Source: an uncultured Pelagibacteraceae bacterium (GTDB taxonomy: Bacteria; Pseudomonadota; Alphaproteobacteria; Pelagibacterales; Pelagibacteraceae). From it: a stretch of DNA of 64,000 nucleotides. The notes beneath the pieces are model-generated. The model searched no databases and was not told the origin of the DNA. It saw only the letters and a list, made by a program, of their open reading frames with translations. The stretch is from the NCBI GenBank assembly GCA_902635865.1, contig CACPPD010000003.1, forward strand, positions 1 through 64,000, read 5' to 3'. This document shows, one piece after another, positions 54,640 through 62,983 of this stretch. Position numbers and translations under genes: made by a program. Every line of letters starts with the position of its first letter. Position 1 is the stretch's first letter.

Positions 54640-54661
54640 TTTTATATTTTAAGTATATAAA

Positions 54662-55147
54662 TTAATATTTAGATTTTTTAGTACCTTCAATAACTTCTTT
54701 TAATTGGTTATATTCTTTACAATTACAGTTTTCTAATATTTTTAATCTTTCTTTTGCTAAGTTTAATCTATTTGTTGCAACATACAGTTCACCCAAATAT
54801 TCGTTTATACCAATATGATAAGGTTCAATTTCTAAACCTTGTAGATAATATTTCTCACCGTTCTCATAATCACCAAGTTTTCGTGTAGTGAAACCTAAAT
54901 AATTTAAAGTATCAGCTTTGTTAGGTTTTTCTGAGTTTGATTTTAGAAGTAGTTTTTGAGCTTTAGCATATCTTTTTTTTGCTTTTTCAAGTTTACCCTT
55001 TGACTCATATTTTTTTGCAAATTTAATAGACTCTACTGCTTTATCATAATTGGTTTTAACTTTTGATGAAGTAGTATCTGATCCTGCAGAAAATGAATTT
55101 GTTGTAAATAATATTAAAATCAAAATTGCGAAAACGTTTTTAATCAT
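54662..55147 (-). CDS. Exported TPR-repeat protein
   Basis: 161 residues with a signal peptide (residues 1-20, LILILFTTNSFSA). TPR helices follow: YDKAVESIKFAKKYESKGKLEKAKKRYAKA, then TLNYLGFTTRKLGDYENGEKYYLQGLEIEP and an EYLGELYVATNRLNLAKERLKIL pair with a CNC motif. Periplasmic, probably protein-binding. Overlaps the pxpA end by 8 nt on the same strand. Confidence 0.75.
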   Translation of the reverse strand: MIKNVFAILILILFTTNSFSAGSDTTSSKVKTNYDKAVESIKFAKKYESKGKLEKAKKRYAKAQKLLLKSNSEKPNKADTLNYLGFTTRKLGDYENGEKYYLQGLEIEPYHIGINEYLGELYVATNRLNLAKERLKILENCNCKEYNQLKEVIEGTKKSKY

Positions 55148-55919
55148 TTATAAATTTCTCCATTTTATTTAAAGGTTTCAATTGTAATCCATTTTCTATC
55201 AGTTTATCTCTTATTGATTTTGCTGTAGATAACGAACTTTCGTTATCTCCATGTATGCACACTGAATCAATTTCACAAGGTATCTGCTTTCCACTGTGAC
55301 AATTAAGTGACTGATTTTTAACCATATTTAATACGTGTTTTTTAGCTTCTTCTGGGTCAGTAATAAGAGCGTGTGATTTCTTTCTAGAGACTAAATTGCC
55401 ATCATCCTCGTAATTTCTATCTGCAAAGATTTCACAAGCTATACGCATGTTTAGTTTTTTGGCTGCTTCTTCCATTTTAGATCCTGTAGGAACCAGATAA
55501 ATTAAGTCTTTACTAATCTCGTTTATAGTTTTTGCTAAAGTAGTAGCTAAATCTATATCCTCACAAGCCATATTATTTAAAGCACCATGTGGTTTTATGT
55601 GAGTAACATTCTCTCCATGATCTTGAGCAATTTTTTGAAGAATGTCATATTGGTCAATAATTAATTGCCTTACCTCATTAGGTGGAAGATTCATCCTTTG
55701 CCTTCCAAAATTTTCAGGATCATTAAATGACGGATGCGCTCCAATACTAACACCATTTTTTTTTGAAATATGAACCACTTGATTCATAGATTCGTTATCG
55801 CCAGCATGATAGCCGCATGCAACATTAGCAGAATTAACTATTTCGAGTAAATCTGGATCATTCTTATTTGAATGATGTTTTGATTTTTCCCCTAAATCAC
55901 AATTTATATTAATTTCCAT
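55140..55919 (-). CDS. pxpA: 5-oxoprolinase subunit A (LamB/YcsF family)
   Basis: 259 residues from the ATG at 55919 (the longer frame adds eight doubtful residues). Family motifs: ININCDLGEKSKHHSN with the metal-site DLGE, NSANVACGYHAGD, GAHPSFND, and KPHGALNN. With PxpB and PxpC it hydrolyses 5-oxo-L-proline to glutamate using ATP. Divergent from pxpB, so the three subunits are split over two transcripts, with 27 nt between starts. Confidence 0.95.
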   Translation of the reverse strand: MEININCDLGEKSKHHSNKNDPDLLEIVNSANVACGYHAGDNESMNQVVHISKKNGVSIGAHPSFNDPENFGRQRMNLPPNEVRQLIIDQYDILQKIAQDHGENVTHIKPHGALNNMACEDIDLATTLAKTINEISKDLIYLVPTGSKMEEAAKKLNMRIACEIFADRNYEDDGNLVSRKKSHALITDPEEAKKHVLNMVKNQSLNCHSGKQIPCEIDSVCIHGDNESSLSTAKSIRDKLIENGLQLKPLNKMEKFIND

Positions 55920-55946
55920 AGTCAATAATGTTGAGTATAACATGGC

Positions 55947-56621
55947 ATGATAAAAAATATATCAAATCTTGGTGACGCAGCTGTATACTGTGATTTTGGC
56001 AATGAAGTAAATAAATCAATTAATTCACAAGTAATAAAATATTTTAAAACAATTAAAGAAAAAAAATTTGAAGGGATAAATAATTTAACACCTTCATATA
56101 ATAAATTAATAATTTCTTATGACCTAAAAAAAACAACATTTAAAGAAGTTAAAAATTATGTTGAAAATATTGATACCAAGGAAACGCAAGATATAAATTC
56201 TAAAAAATTTGAAATACCAGTCTGTTGTCATGAAAATTTCTCTATGGATATAAAAAGACTGGAAGGAATATTAAAATTAAGTAGAGAAAAAATTTTAGAG
56301 AATTTTTTAAATAAGGAATATTTTTGTTACATGACAGGCTTTATCGCTGGCATGCCTTTTCTTGGAGATTTAGATGTGAATATGCGAGCTCAACGTTTAG
56401 AAACCCCAAGAGTAAAAGTTCCTAAAGGATCTGTTGCATTGACTGAGCAATTTGCAAATATTTATACGTTTGAAAGTCCAGGTGGATGGAATATTTTAGG
56501 AAATACCCCTTTGAATGTATTTGATAGTTCAAAAGAAGATAAACCAAATCTAATTAACCCAGGAGATACAGTAATTTTCAAGGAAATCACTTTAGATCAG
56601 TACAAAAATTATAATGAGTAA
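55947..56621 (+). CDS. pxpB: 5-oxoprolinase subunit B (KipI-like)
   Basis: 224 residues. The carboxyltransferase-1 fold is shown by LGDAAVYCDFGNEV, YDLKKTTFKEV, and the family block CYMTGFIAGMPFLGDL with PRVKVPKGSVALTEQFANIY and GGWNILGNTPL. Partner of PxpC, whose start it overlaps by 8 nt. Confidence 0.93.
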   Translation: MIKNISNLGDAAVYCDFGNEVNKSINSQVIKYFKTIKEKKFEGINNLTPSYNKLIISYDLKKTTFKEVKNYVENIDTKETQDINSKKFEIPVCCHENFSMDIKRLEGILKLSREKILENFLNKEYFCYMTGFIAGMPFLGDLDVNMRAQRLETPRVKVPKGSVALTEQFANIYTFESPGGWNILGNTPLNVFDSSKEDKPNLINPGDTVIFKEITLDQYKNYNE

Positions 56622-57558
56622 TAATTATTTAGATATAATCAGACCTGGAATTAATACTACCTTTCAAGATAAAGGCAGGGATCATCTTTATCATATTGGT
56701 ATCCCGTTCAGTGGTGCTATGGATAACAGAAATTATCTTATAGCTAACAAACTTGTTAACAATAACTTAGACTCAGCAGTTATAGAGTTTGCGTATCAAG
56801 GTCCTTGTATAAAGTATTCAGGAGAAAGAATTAATTTTGCTGTTACTGGAGATGTAGTTTTTTCAATAAAAAAACAAGATGCTGAAATAGAGGGTAATTG
56901 CTATCAAAGCTATCAAGTTGAAGATGGAGATGAGATAAATATCGTTTCTACAAACAAATCAGTTTATGGATATTTAGCATTTGGTGGAGAACTCGATTTA
57001 AAATTTCAATGGAATAGTTGTTCTATAAATACAAAAGCAAATATTGGATCTAATGCTGGAAAAAAATTAGATGTAGGGCAAAAAGTTAATTTGAAAAAAA
57101 TAAATTCAAATAAGGATATTAAAAAAACTAATTATATTAATAGTAAAATAGAAAACATAAGGGTGATTAAAGGAACTAATTTTGATTACTTTTCTGAAGA
57201 AGGTAAAAAAATATTTTATGAAAAAGAATTCACAGTGTCGAAACTTTCAGACAGAATGGGTATGAGACTGGAGGGACCTAAAATTGACAATATTGTGAAT
57301 ACTAACATAAAATCAGAAGGTTTGATTAAAGGTGTAATCCAAGTACCTGCAGACGGAAATCCAATTATAATGCTTTCAGATCATGGTACTATTGGTGGTT
57401 ATCCAAAAATTGGAGTTGTGGCTAGTGTTGATTATGACCGATTAGTACAGATGTCTCCTGGTTCAAAAATAAAGTTTAAAGAGATTAATTTATCTGATGC
57501 GGAGACTTTATTTAAGTTATATGAAATGGAAACTCAAAATTTACTATCACAAATTTAA
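56614..57558 (+). CDS. pxpC: 5-oxoprolinase subunit C (KipA/biotin-dependent carboxylase-like)
   Basis: 314 residues, with the paired opening RPGINTTFQDKGRDHLYHIGIPFSGAMD and the closing SDHGTIGGYPKIGVVASVD, standard for PxpC/KipA. The metal/substrate core also includes SKLSDRMGMRLEGP. Overlaps pxpB (8 nt) and the DMT transporter (1 nt), so all three are one transcript. Confidence 0.94.
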   Translation: MSNNYLDIIRPGINTTFQDKGRDHLYHIGIPFSGAMDNRNYLIANKLVNNNLDSAVIEFAYQGPCIKYSGERINFAVTGDVVFSIKKQDAEIEGNCYQSYQVEDGDEINIVSTNKSVYGYLAFGGELDLKFQWNSCSINTKANIGSNAGKKLDVGQKVNLKKINSNKDIKKTNYINSKIENIRVIKGTNFDYFSEEGKKIFYEKEFTVSKLSDRMGMRLEGPKIDNIVNTNIKSEGLIKGVIQVPADGNPIIMLSDHGTIGGYPKIGVVASVDYDRLVQMSPGSKIKFKEINLSDAETLFKLYEMETQNLLSQI

Positions 57559-58430
57559 TGGATTTTTTATCAAAGATACCAGGTCCTTTTTTAGTTTTTT
57601 TAGGTGCTTGTGCATTAAGTTTTGGAGGTTTAATTATTAAGTCTTTTGATGGATCTACACTTTGGCAAATATTATTTTGGAGATCGCTTTTCTTTATCGG
57701 AGTAATTACAATTTTTTTAATCGTTACTTACAAAGAAAAAATTTTCAGTGCTTTTTATAAATCTGGAATTCCAGGTTTATTTGGAGGTATAATTTTATCC
57801 ATCGGATTTGCTAGCTATGTGTTTGCTATGTACGAAACAACAGTAGCTAATGCAAATTTTATAATACAAACTCAAGCTTTGTTTTTAGCAATTTTTGGTT
57901 ATGTATTTTTAAAAGAAAAAATTTCAAAAATTACATTAACTTGTATTATTACAGCAGTCGTTGGTATTATTTTAATGTTAGGAAGTTCACTAACACCAGG
58001 TCAAATGACCGGAAACTTAGTTGCATTCATCATGCCAATATCATTTGCGATCTTAATTTTAATTGTTAGAAAATATCCAAAAGTTGACATGATACCTTTA
58101 CAACTCGTTGCTGGAATTTTTGCAACATTGGTAGGTTTGTTTATGTCACCAAGTATTATTGTTTCAACAAATGATATTTTTTTAGGTTTTATTGCAGGAT
58201 TTTTTCAAGTTGGACTTGGTTTTATACTTATAACTATTGGAGCAAGATCAACTCCCTCAGCATTTGTTGGAATAATTATGTTAACTGAAGCTGTTTTAGG
58301 ACCTTTATGGGCATGGATGTTTGCAAACGAAAACCCGCCGCTAACAGTGCTTTTTGGTGGAGCGGTAGTTATAACAGCAGTAGTTATACAGTTTTTGTCT
58401 CCATTACTTGTCAAAAAGGTAGCTAAATAA
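57558..58430 (+). CDS. EamA/DMT-superfamily permease
   Basis: 290 residues, about ten helices in two EamA repeats, with GFASYVFAMYETTVANANFIIQTQALFLAIFGYVFLKEK (helices 3-4) and the second-repeat counterpart GLGFILITIGARSTPSAFVGIIMLTEAVLGPLWAW. Drug/metabolite exporters and uptake carriers share the fold. Co-transcribed with pxpBC, so a role in moving 5-oxoproline or a related amino acid is a reasonable inference. Confidence 0.85.
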   Translation: MDFLSKIPGPFLVFLGACALSFGGLIIKSFDGSTLWQILFWRSLFFIGVITIFLIVTYKEKIFSAFYKSGIPGLFGGIILSIGFASYVFAMYETTVANANFIIQTQALFLAIFGYVFLKEKISKITLTCIITAVVGIILMLGSSLTPGQMTGNLVAFIMPISFAILILIVRKYPKVDMIPLQLVAGIFATLVGLFMSPSIIVSTNDIFLGFIAGFFQVGLGFILITIGARSTPSAFVGIIMLTEAVLGPLWAWMFANENPPLTVLFGGAVVITAVVIQFLSPLLVKKVAK

Positions 58431-58468
58431 ATTTCACATAAACATTTTAAATGTGCTATAAATTTATA

Positions 58469-58622
58469 TACGGGAGAGACTACTTTTGTAGCGCCGAAGG
58501 AGCAACCACCCCGGAAACTCTCAGGCAAAAGGACCGTACATATTAACTCTGGAAAGAGAATTATTCTCGCCGAAGGAGCAAATCTCTCAGGCACCAAGAC
58601 AGAGGGGGAACAGAAGAGTTAA
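58469..58622 (+). promoter_or_regulatory. Tandem glycine riboswitch controlling gcvTHP
   Basis: Two glycine aptamers in series. Aptamer 1 (58469-58538) is closed by TACGG/CCGTA and holds GGGAGAGAC, GCCGAAGGAGCAA and CTCTCAGGCAAAAGGACC. Aptamer 2 (58543-58622) is closed by TTAACTCT/AGAGTTAA and holds CTCGCCGAAGGAGCAA, CTCTCAGGCACCAAGACAG. The core of each matches the well-known consensus. The 3' strand of aptamer 2's P1 includes the only SD-like purine run (AGAAGAG) and ends one base before the gcvT ATG. Confidence 0.95.
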
Positions 58623-58623
58623 T

Positions 58624-59727
58624 ATGGAAATAAAAAAAACATCGCTAAATAAACTTCATCAAAGTAACAACGCTAAGTTTGTTGAATTCGCTGGTTATGA
58701 AATGCCTATTCAGTATAGCAAAGGTATTATTGAAGAACATAAATTCACAAGATCGAATTCTGGAATATTTGATGTATCTCATATGGGTCAATTATTTATA
58801 TATGGTGATGAAAGTTTAACAGAAGAATTAGAAAAAATTTTTCCATTAGATTTAAAAAATTTAAAAGAAAACTGCTCTAAGTATAGTTTTTTAATGAATG
58901 AAGATGCTGGAATTTATGATGATTTAATTATTACTAAAATAGAAGATGGGTATTTAATTATTCTAAATGCTGCATGCAAAGATAAAGATTTTGAAATTTT
59001 ATCTAATTTACTTGGTTCGAAATTTAAAATGAATTTAGACAACAATAGATCTTTGATAGCAATTCAAGGACCTAAATCTGTTGAAATTTTAAACTCAATT
59101 GTAAATGGGGTTGATCAACTAAATTTTATGACAGGAAATTGGTTTGATTCTAATAATCAAAAATTATTTGTCACAAGATCAGGTTATACAGGGGAAGATG
59201 GATTTGAAATTTCAATTTCTAACGATAAAGCTGAAAAATTAGTTGAAAATTTAATAGAAAAGGGAGCACAACTTATAGGACTTGGGGCAAGAGATACCTT
59301 GAGATTAGAAGCTGGATTATGTTTATATGGTCACGAATTAGATATTAATAAAACACCAGTTGAGGCAAACCTTAGATGGGCAATCTCAAAATCTAGATTA
59401 TCAAATGGGGGTTTTATTGGGTCGAAAAAAATTATGAATCAAATGCAAGATGGAGCAAGGCAAATAAGAGTAGGGATTAAGCCTGAAGGTAGAGTGATTG
59501 CAAGAGAAAAAACTAAAATATTTGATGATACAGATAAACAAATTGGCGAGATAACTAGTGGAACGTTTGGACCAAGTGTAAATGGTCCTATAGCGATGGG
59601 TTATGTTGATAAAGAGTTTTCAAAGGTTGATACTAAAATTTTGCTTGAGGTAAGAGGGAAAAAACATCCAGCAAATGTTTGCGCATTACCATTTTATAAG
59701 AAAAATTATGTGAAAGGAGTAAATTAA
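58624..59727 (+). CDS. gcvT: Glycine cleavage T protein (aminomethyltransferase)
   Basis: 367 residues; transfers the methylene carbon of glycine to tetrahydrofolate and releases ammonia. Conserved blocks: [26 protein letters not shown] (catalytic Asp), [30 protein letters not shown], and [10 protein letters not shown]. First gene after the riboswitch; its stop overlaps the gcvH ATG by one base. Confidence 0.98.
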   Translation: MEIKKTSLNKLHQSNNAKFVEFAGYEMPIQYSKGIIEEHKFTRSNSGIFDVSHMGQLFIYGDESLTEELEKIFPLDLKNLKENCSKYSFLMNEDAGIYDDLIITKIEDGYLIILNAACKDKDFEILSNLLGSKFKMNLDNNRSLIAIQGPKSVEILNSIVNGVDQLNFMTGNWFDSNNQKLFVTRSGYTGEDGFEISISNDKAEKLVENLIEKGAQLIGLGARDTLRLEAGLCLYGHELDINKTPVEANLRWAISKSRLSNGGFIGSKKIMNQMQDGARQIRVGIKPEGRVIAREKTKIFDDTDKQIGEITSGTFGPSVNGPIAMGYVDKEFSKVDTKILLEVRGKKHPANVCALPFYKKNYVKGVN

Positions 59728-60107
59728 TGAGTGAAGTAAAATTTTCTAAAGAGCATGAGTGGATTACTTTGGAGGGAGATGTAGCCACAATAGGAATTAC
59801 AAAACATGCAACAGAAATGCTTGGAGACATAGTTTTTGCAGAACTTCCTGAAAAAGGATCCAATGTTGAAAAAGATGGAACTGCAGGAGTAGTAGAATCT
59901 ACAAAAGCAGCTAGTGATGTTTATACTCCAGTTAGTGGTGAAGTGGTAGATACTAACCAGTCTATAGTAGATGATCCTGCCAAAATTAATGAAGACCCTG
60001 AAGGTGGTGCATGGTTTTTTAAATTGAAAATTAAAGACTCATCTGAGTTAGATACGTTAATGAATAAAGAAGAATACGATAAATTTGCAAAGGAGACATC
60101 AAACTAA
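59727..60107 (+). CDS. gcvH: Glycine cleavage H protein (lipoyl carrier)
   Basis: 126 residues. The lipoylated lysine lies in [18 protein letters not shown], with the family opening [14 protein letters not shown] and the GGAWFFKLK end. Carries the aminomethyl group between P, T and L proteins. One-base overlaps with gcvT and gcvP. Confidence 0.98.
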   Translation: MSEVKFSKEHEWITLEGDVATIGITKHATEMLGDIVFAELPEKGSNVEKDGTAGVVESTKAASDVYTPVSGEVVDTNQSIVDDPAKINEDPEGGAWFFKLKIKDSSELDTLMNKEEYDKFAKETSN

Positions 60108-62977
60108 TGTTACATAATTCACAAAAAGATTTTATTAGAAGACACATAGGTCCATCAGAAAAGGACCAAGAAAAAATGCTTAAAAACCTTAACTTTAAGT
60201 CATTAGATGAGTTTATTAATAGCACAATACCAGAAAAAATTCAGTTTAAAGGTGAATTAAATATTGGTGAACCGAATTCAGAATATGAAGCTTTAAGAAA
60301 ATTAAAGGCAATTTCAAAAAAAAATAAAATTTACTCAAATTTTATAGGCATGGGTTATTATGGAACCTACACACCATATGTAATTTTAAGAAATATATTA
60401 GAAAATCCTGGATGGTATACATCATATACACCTTATCAGCCTGAAGTAGCACAAGGTAGATTAGAGATGCTGTTAAACTTTCAACAAATGATTGTTGATT
60501 TTACTGGAATGGATATAGCAAACGCGTCTTTACTTGACGAAGGAACAGCAGCTGCCGAAGCCATGGGTTTAAGTCACAGACTTAATAAAAGTGATAGTAA
60601 TTTAGTTTTTGTTTCAGAGAATTGTCATCCACAAACAATTGATGTTATCCAAACTAGAGCAGAGCCAATGGGTCTTAAAGTCCTTATCGGAGATGAGGAT
60701 AAAGTTCTAGAACAGTTAAAAGAAGATATTGTTTGTGGTGTTTTACAATATCCAGGAACTTTAGGAGATATTAAAGACCCTAGTGAGTCCATTAGTAAAA
60801 TTCATAAAAAAAATGGAAAGGCAATTTTAGTTTGTGATCTCCTTGCGCTTTCTATGCTAAAAACACCTAGAGAGCTTGGAGCAGATATTGCAGTGGGAAG
60901 CTCCCAAAGATTTGGTATTCCAATGGGTTATGGAGGACCACATGCAGCTTTTTTTGCAACAAAAGATGAATACAAACGATCTATGCCTGGTAGAATTGTT
61001 GGTGTTTCGGTGGATAGACATGGAAACAAAGCTTATAGATTATCATTACAAACTAGAGAGCAACACATTAGAAGAGACAAAGCTACAAGTAATATATGTA
61101 CCGCTCAAGCTTTACTAGCGATCGTTTCAGCAGCATATGCCATTTATCACGGTCCAGATGGAATTAAAAGTATATCTGAAAGGGTATCTCAATTAGCAAA
61201 AAATTTTGCTGATAAAATAAAACAATCTGGATATGAATTATACTCAGATTATTTTTTTGATACTGTAACTATTATTACCAAAGAAAAGACTGATCAAATA
61301 TTTAAAAACGCTTTAGACCAAAAAGTTAACATAAGAAAAGTTAATTCAGAAATGCTTTCTGTTTCTTTTGACGAAAGAAAAAATGTTTACAGAGTGAATC
61401 AACTATTAAAAATTTTTAATGCAGCGGAGTCTATTAAAAAAGAGGATCCTACTGTTGCTTTACCAAATTTACCAAAAAATTTATTAAGAACTTCAAAATA
61501 TTTAGAACACCCTGTTTTTAATTCATATCACTCAGAGACAGAGATGCTTAGATATCTTAAAAAATTAGAGGATAAGGATATAGCTCTTAATAGAACAATG
61601 ATCGCTCTGGGTTCATGTACTATGAAATTAAATGCTACTGCAGAAATGATACCTATTTCTTGGAGAGAATTGGCAGAACCTCATCCATTTGTACCTGTCG
61701 AACAGATGGAGGGATATAGAGAGATGTTCACAGATCTTAAAAATTGGTTAAGATCTATCACTGGTTTTTCTGGTGTTTCACTTCAACCAAATGCAGGAGC
61801 CCAAGGTGAGTACGCTGGATTAATGGTAATAAGAAAATATCATTTAGATAGAGGAGATGAAAATAGAAACATATGTTTAATACCAAGCTCAGCACATGGA
61901 ACCAATCCTGCTAGCGCACAAATGGTAGGAATGAAAGTTGTCGTTGTTGATTGTGACAAAGAAGGAAATGTTGATTTTGAGGATTTAAAGAAAAAAGCAG
62001 AAATGCATTCTGAAAATCTTGGAGCATTAATGGTCACTTATCCGTCTACTCACGGAGTATTTGAGGAAAAAATTAAAGATATATGCGAAATAATTCATCA
62101 ACATGGTGGTCAAGTTTATATGGATGGAGCAAACTTAAATGCACTTGTTGGTGTAGCAAAACCAGGAAATTTTGGTCCTGATGTTTGTCATATAAACTTG
62201 CATAAAACATTTTGTATTCCGCATGGTGGAGGAGGACCTGGAATGGGACCTATCGCATGTAAAAGACATCTACAAGTTTATCTCCCTAATCATCCGGTTG
62301 TAAAAGATTGTGGACCAGCAAGTGGAATAGGTGCCGTTTCAGCAGCTCCATGGGGAAGCTCAAGTATTTTATCTATTTCTTGGATGTATATTAAGATGAT
62401 GGGATCAGAGGGTGTAAAACTTGCAACACAAATTGCAATCCTAAATGCAAATTACATTGCATACAGATTAAAAGACCATTATCCAATTCTTTACAAGGGT
62501 TCAAATGGTAATGTAGCACACGAATGTATTATTGATATTAGATCTATTAAAAGTGACACAGGTATTTCAGAAGAGGATATAGCTAAAAGATTAATAGATT
62601 ATGGATTTCATGCACCAACAATGTCATGGCCAGTTGCCGGAACAATGATGATTGAACCAACAGAAAGTGAGAGTTTATCTGAACTAGATAGATTTTGTAA
62701 TACTTTGATTAGCATTAAAAAAGAAATAGATATGGTCAAGTCAGGCAAGTTTGACAAAGTTGACAACCCTATAAAAAATGCACCTCATACTGATATAGAA
62801 TTAGCTTCAGATGAATGGAATCATAAATATTCAAGAGAGCAAGCTGCATATCCAGCAAAATTCTTAAAAGCAAATAAATTTTGGCCTCCGGTTGCAAGAG
62901 TTGATAACGTATATGGAGATAAAAATATTTTTTGTACTTGTCCAAGCATGGACGAGTTTAAAGAAGATGCAGCATAG
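60107..62977 (+). CDS. gcvP: Glycine dehydrogenase (decarboxylating), P protein
   Basis: 956 residues, the fused single-chain form. The two homologous halves are visible: FIGMGYYGTYTPYVILRNI in the first, the PLP-lysine block HINLHKTFCIPHGGGGPG and GASAQGEYAGLMVIRKYH-type Gly-rich blocks in the second. Decarboxylates glycine and loads GcvH. Third gene of the riboswitch-controlled operon; the downstream gene begins 6 nt after the stop. Confidence 0.98.
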   Translation: MLHNSQKDFIRRHIGPSEKDQEKMLKNLNFKSLDEFINSTIPEKIQFKGELNIGEPNSEYEALRKLKAISKKNKIYSNFIGMGYYGTYTPYVILRNILENPGWYTSYTPYQPEVAQGRLEMLLNFQQMIVDFTGMDIANASLLDEGTAAAEAMGLSHRLNKSDSNLVFVSENCHPQTIDVIQTRAEPMGLKVLIGDEDKVLEQLKEDIVCGVLQYPGTLGDIKDPSESISKIHKKNGKAILVCDLLALSMLKTPRELGADIAVGSSQRFGIPMGYGGPHAAFFATKDEYKRSMPGRIVGVSVDRHGNKAYRLSLQTREQHIRRDKATSNICTAQALLAIVSAAYAIYHGPDGIKSISERVSQLAKNFADKIKQSGYELYSDYFFDTVTIITKEKTDQIFKNALDQKVNIRKVNSEMLSVSFDERKNVYRVNQLLKIFNAAESIKKEDPTVALPNLPKNLLRTSKYLEHPVFNSYHSETEMLRYLKKLEDKDIALNRTMIALGSCTMKLNATAEMIPISWRELAEPHPFVPVEQMEGYREMFTDLKNWLRSITGFSGVSLQPNAGAQGEYAGLMVIRKYHLDRGDENRNICLIPSSAHGTNPASAQMVGMKVVVVDCDKEGNVDFEDLKKKAEMHSENLGALMVTYPSTHGVFEEKIKDICEIIHQHGGQVYMDGANLNALVGVAKPGNFGPDVCHINLHKTFCIPHGGGGPGMGPIACKRHLQVYLPNHPVVKDCGPASGIGAVSAAPWGSSSILSISWMYIKMMGSEGVKLATQIAILNANYIAYRLKDHYPILYKGSNGNVAHECIIDIRSIKSDTGISEEDIAKRLIDYGFHAPTMSWPVAGTMMIEPTESESLSELDRFCNTLISIKKEIDMVKSGKFDKVDNPIKNAPHTDIELASDEWNHKYSREQAAYPAKFLKANKFWPPVARVDNVYGDKNIFCTCPSMDEFKEDAA

Positions 62978-62983
62978 TAATTA

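Noticed and set aside
54563-54661. yybP-ykoY manganese riboswitch before terC
   Set aside because: The gap is too short and has none of the conserved core (GGGGAGUA-like) sequence; only one simple hairpin is present.
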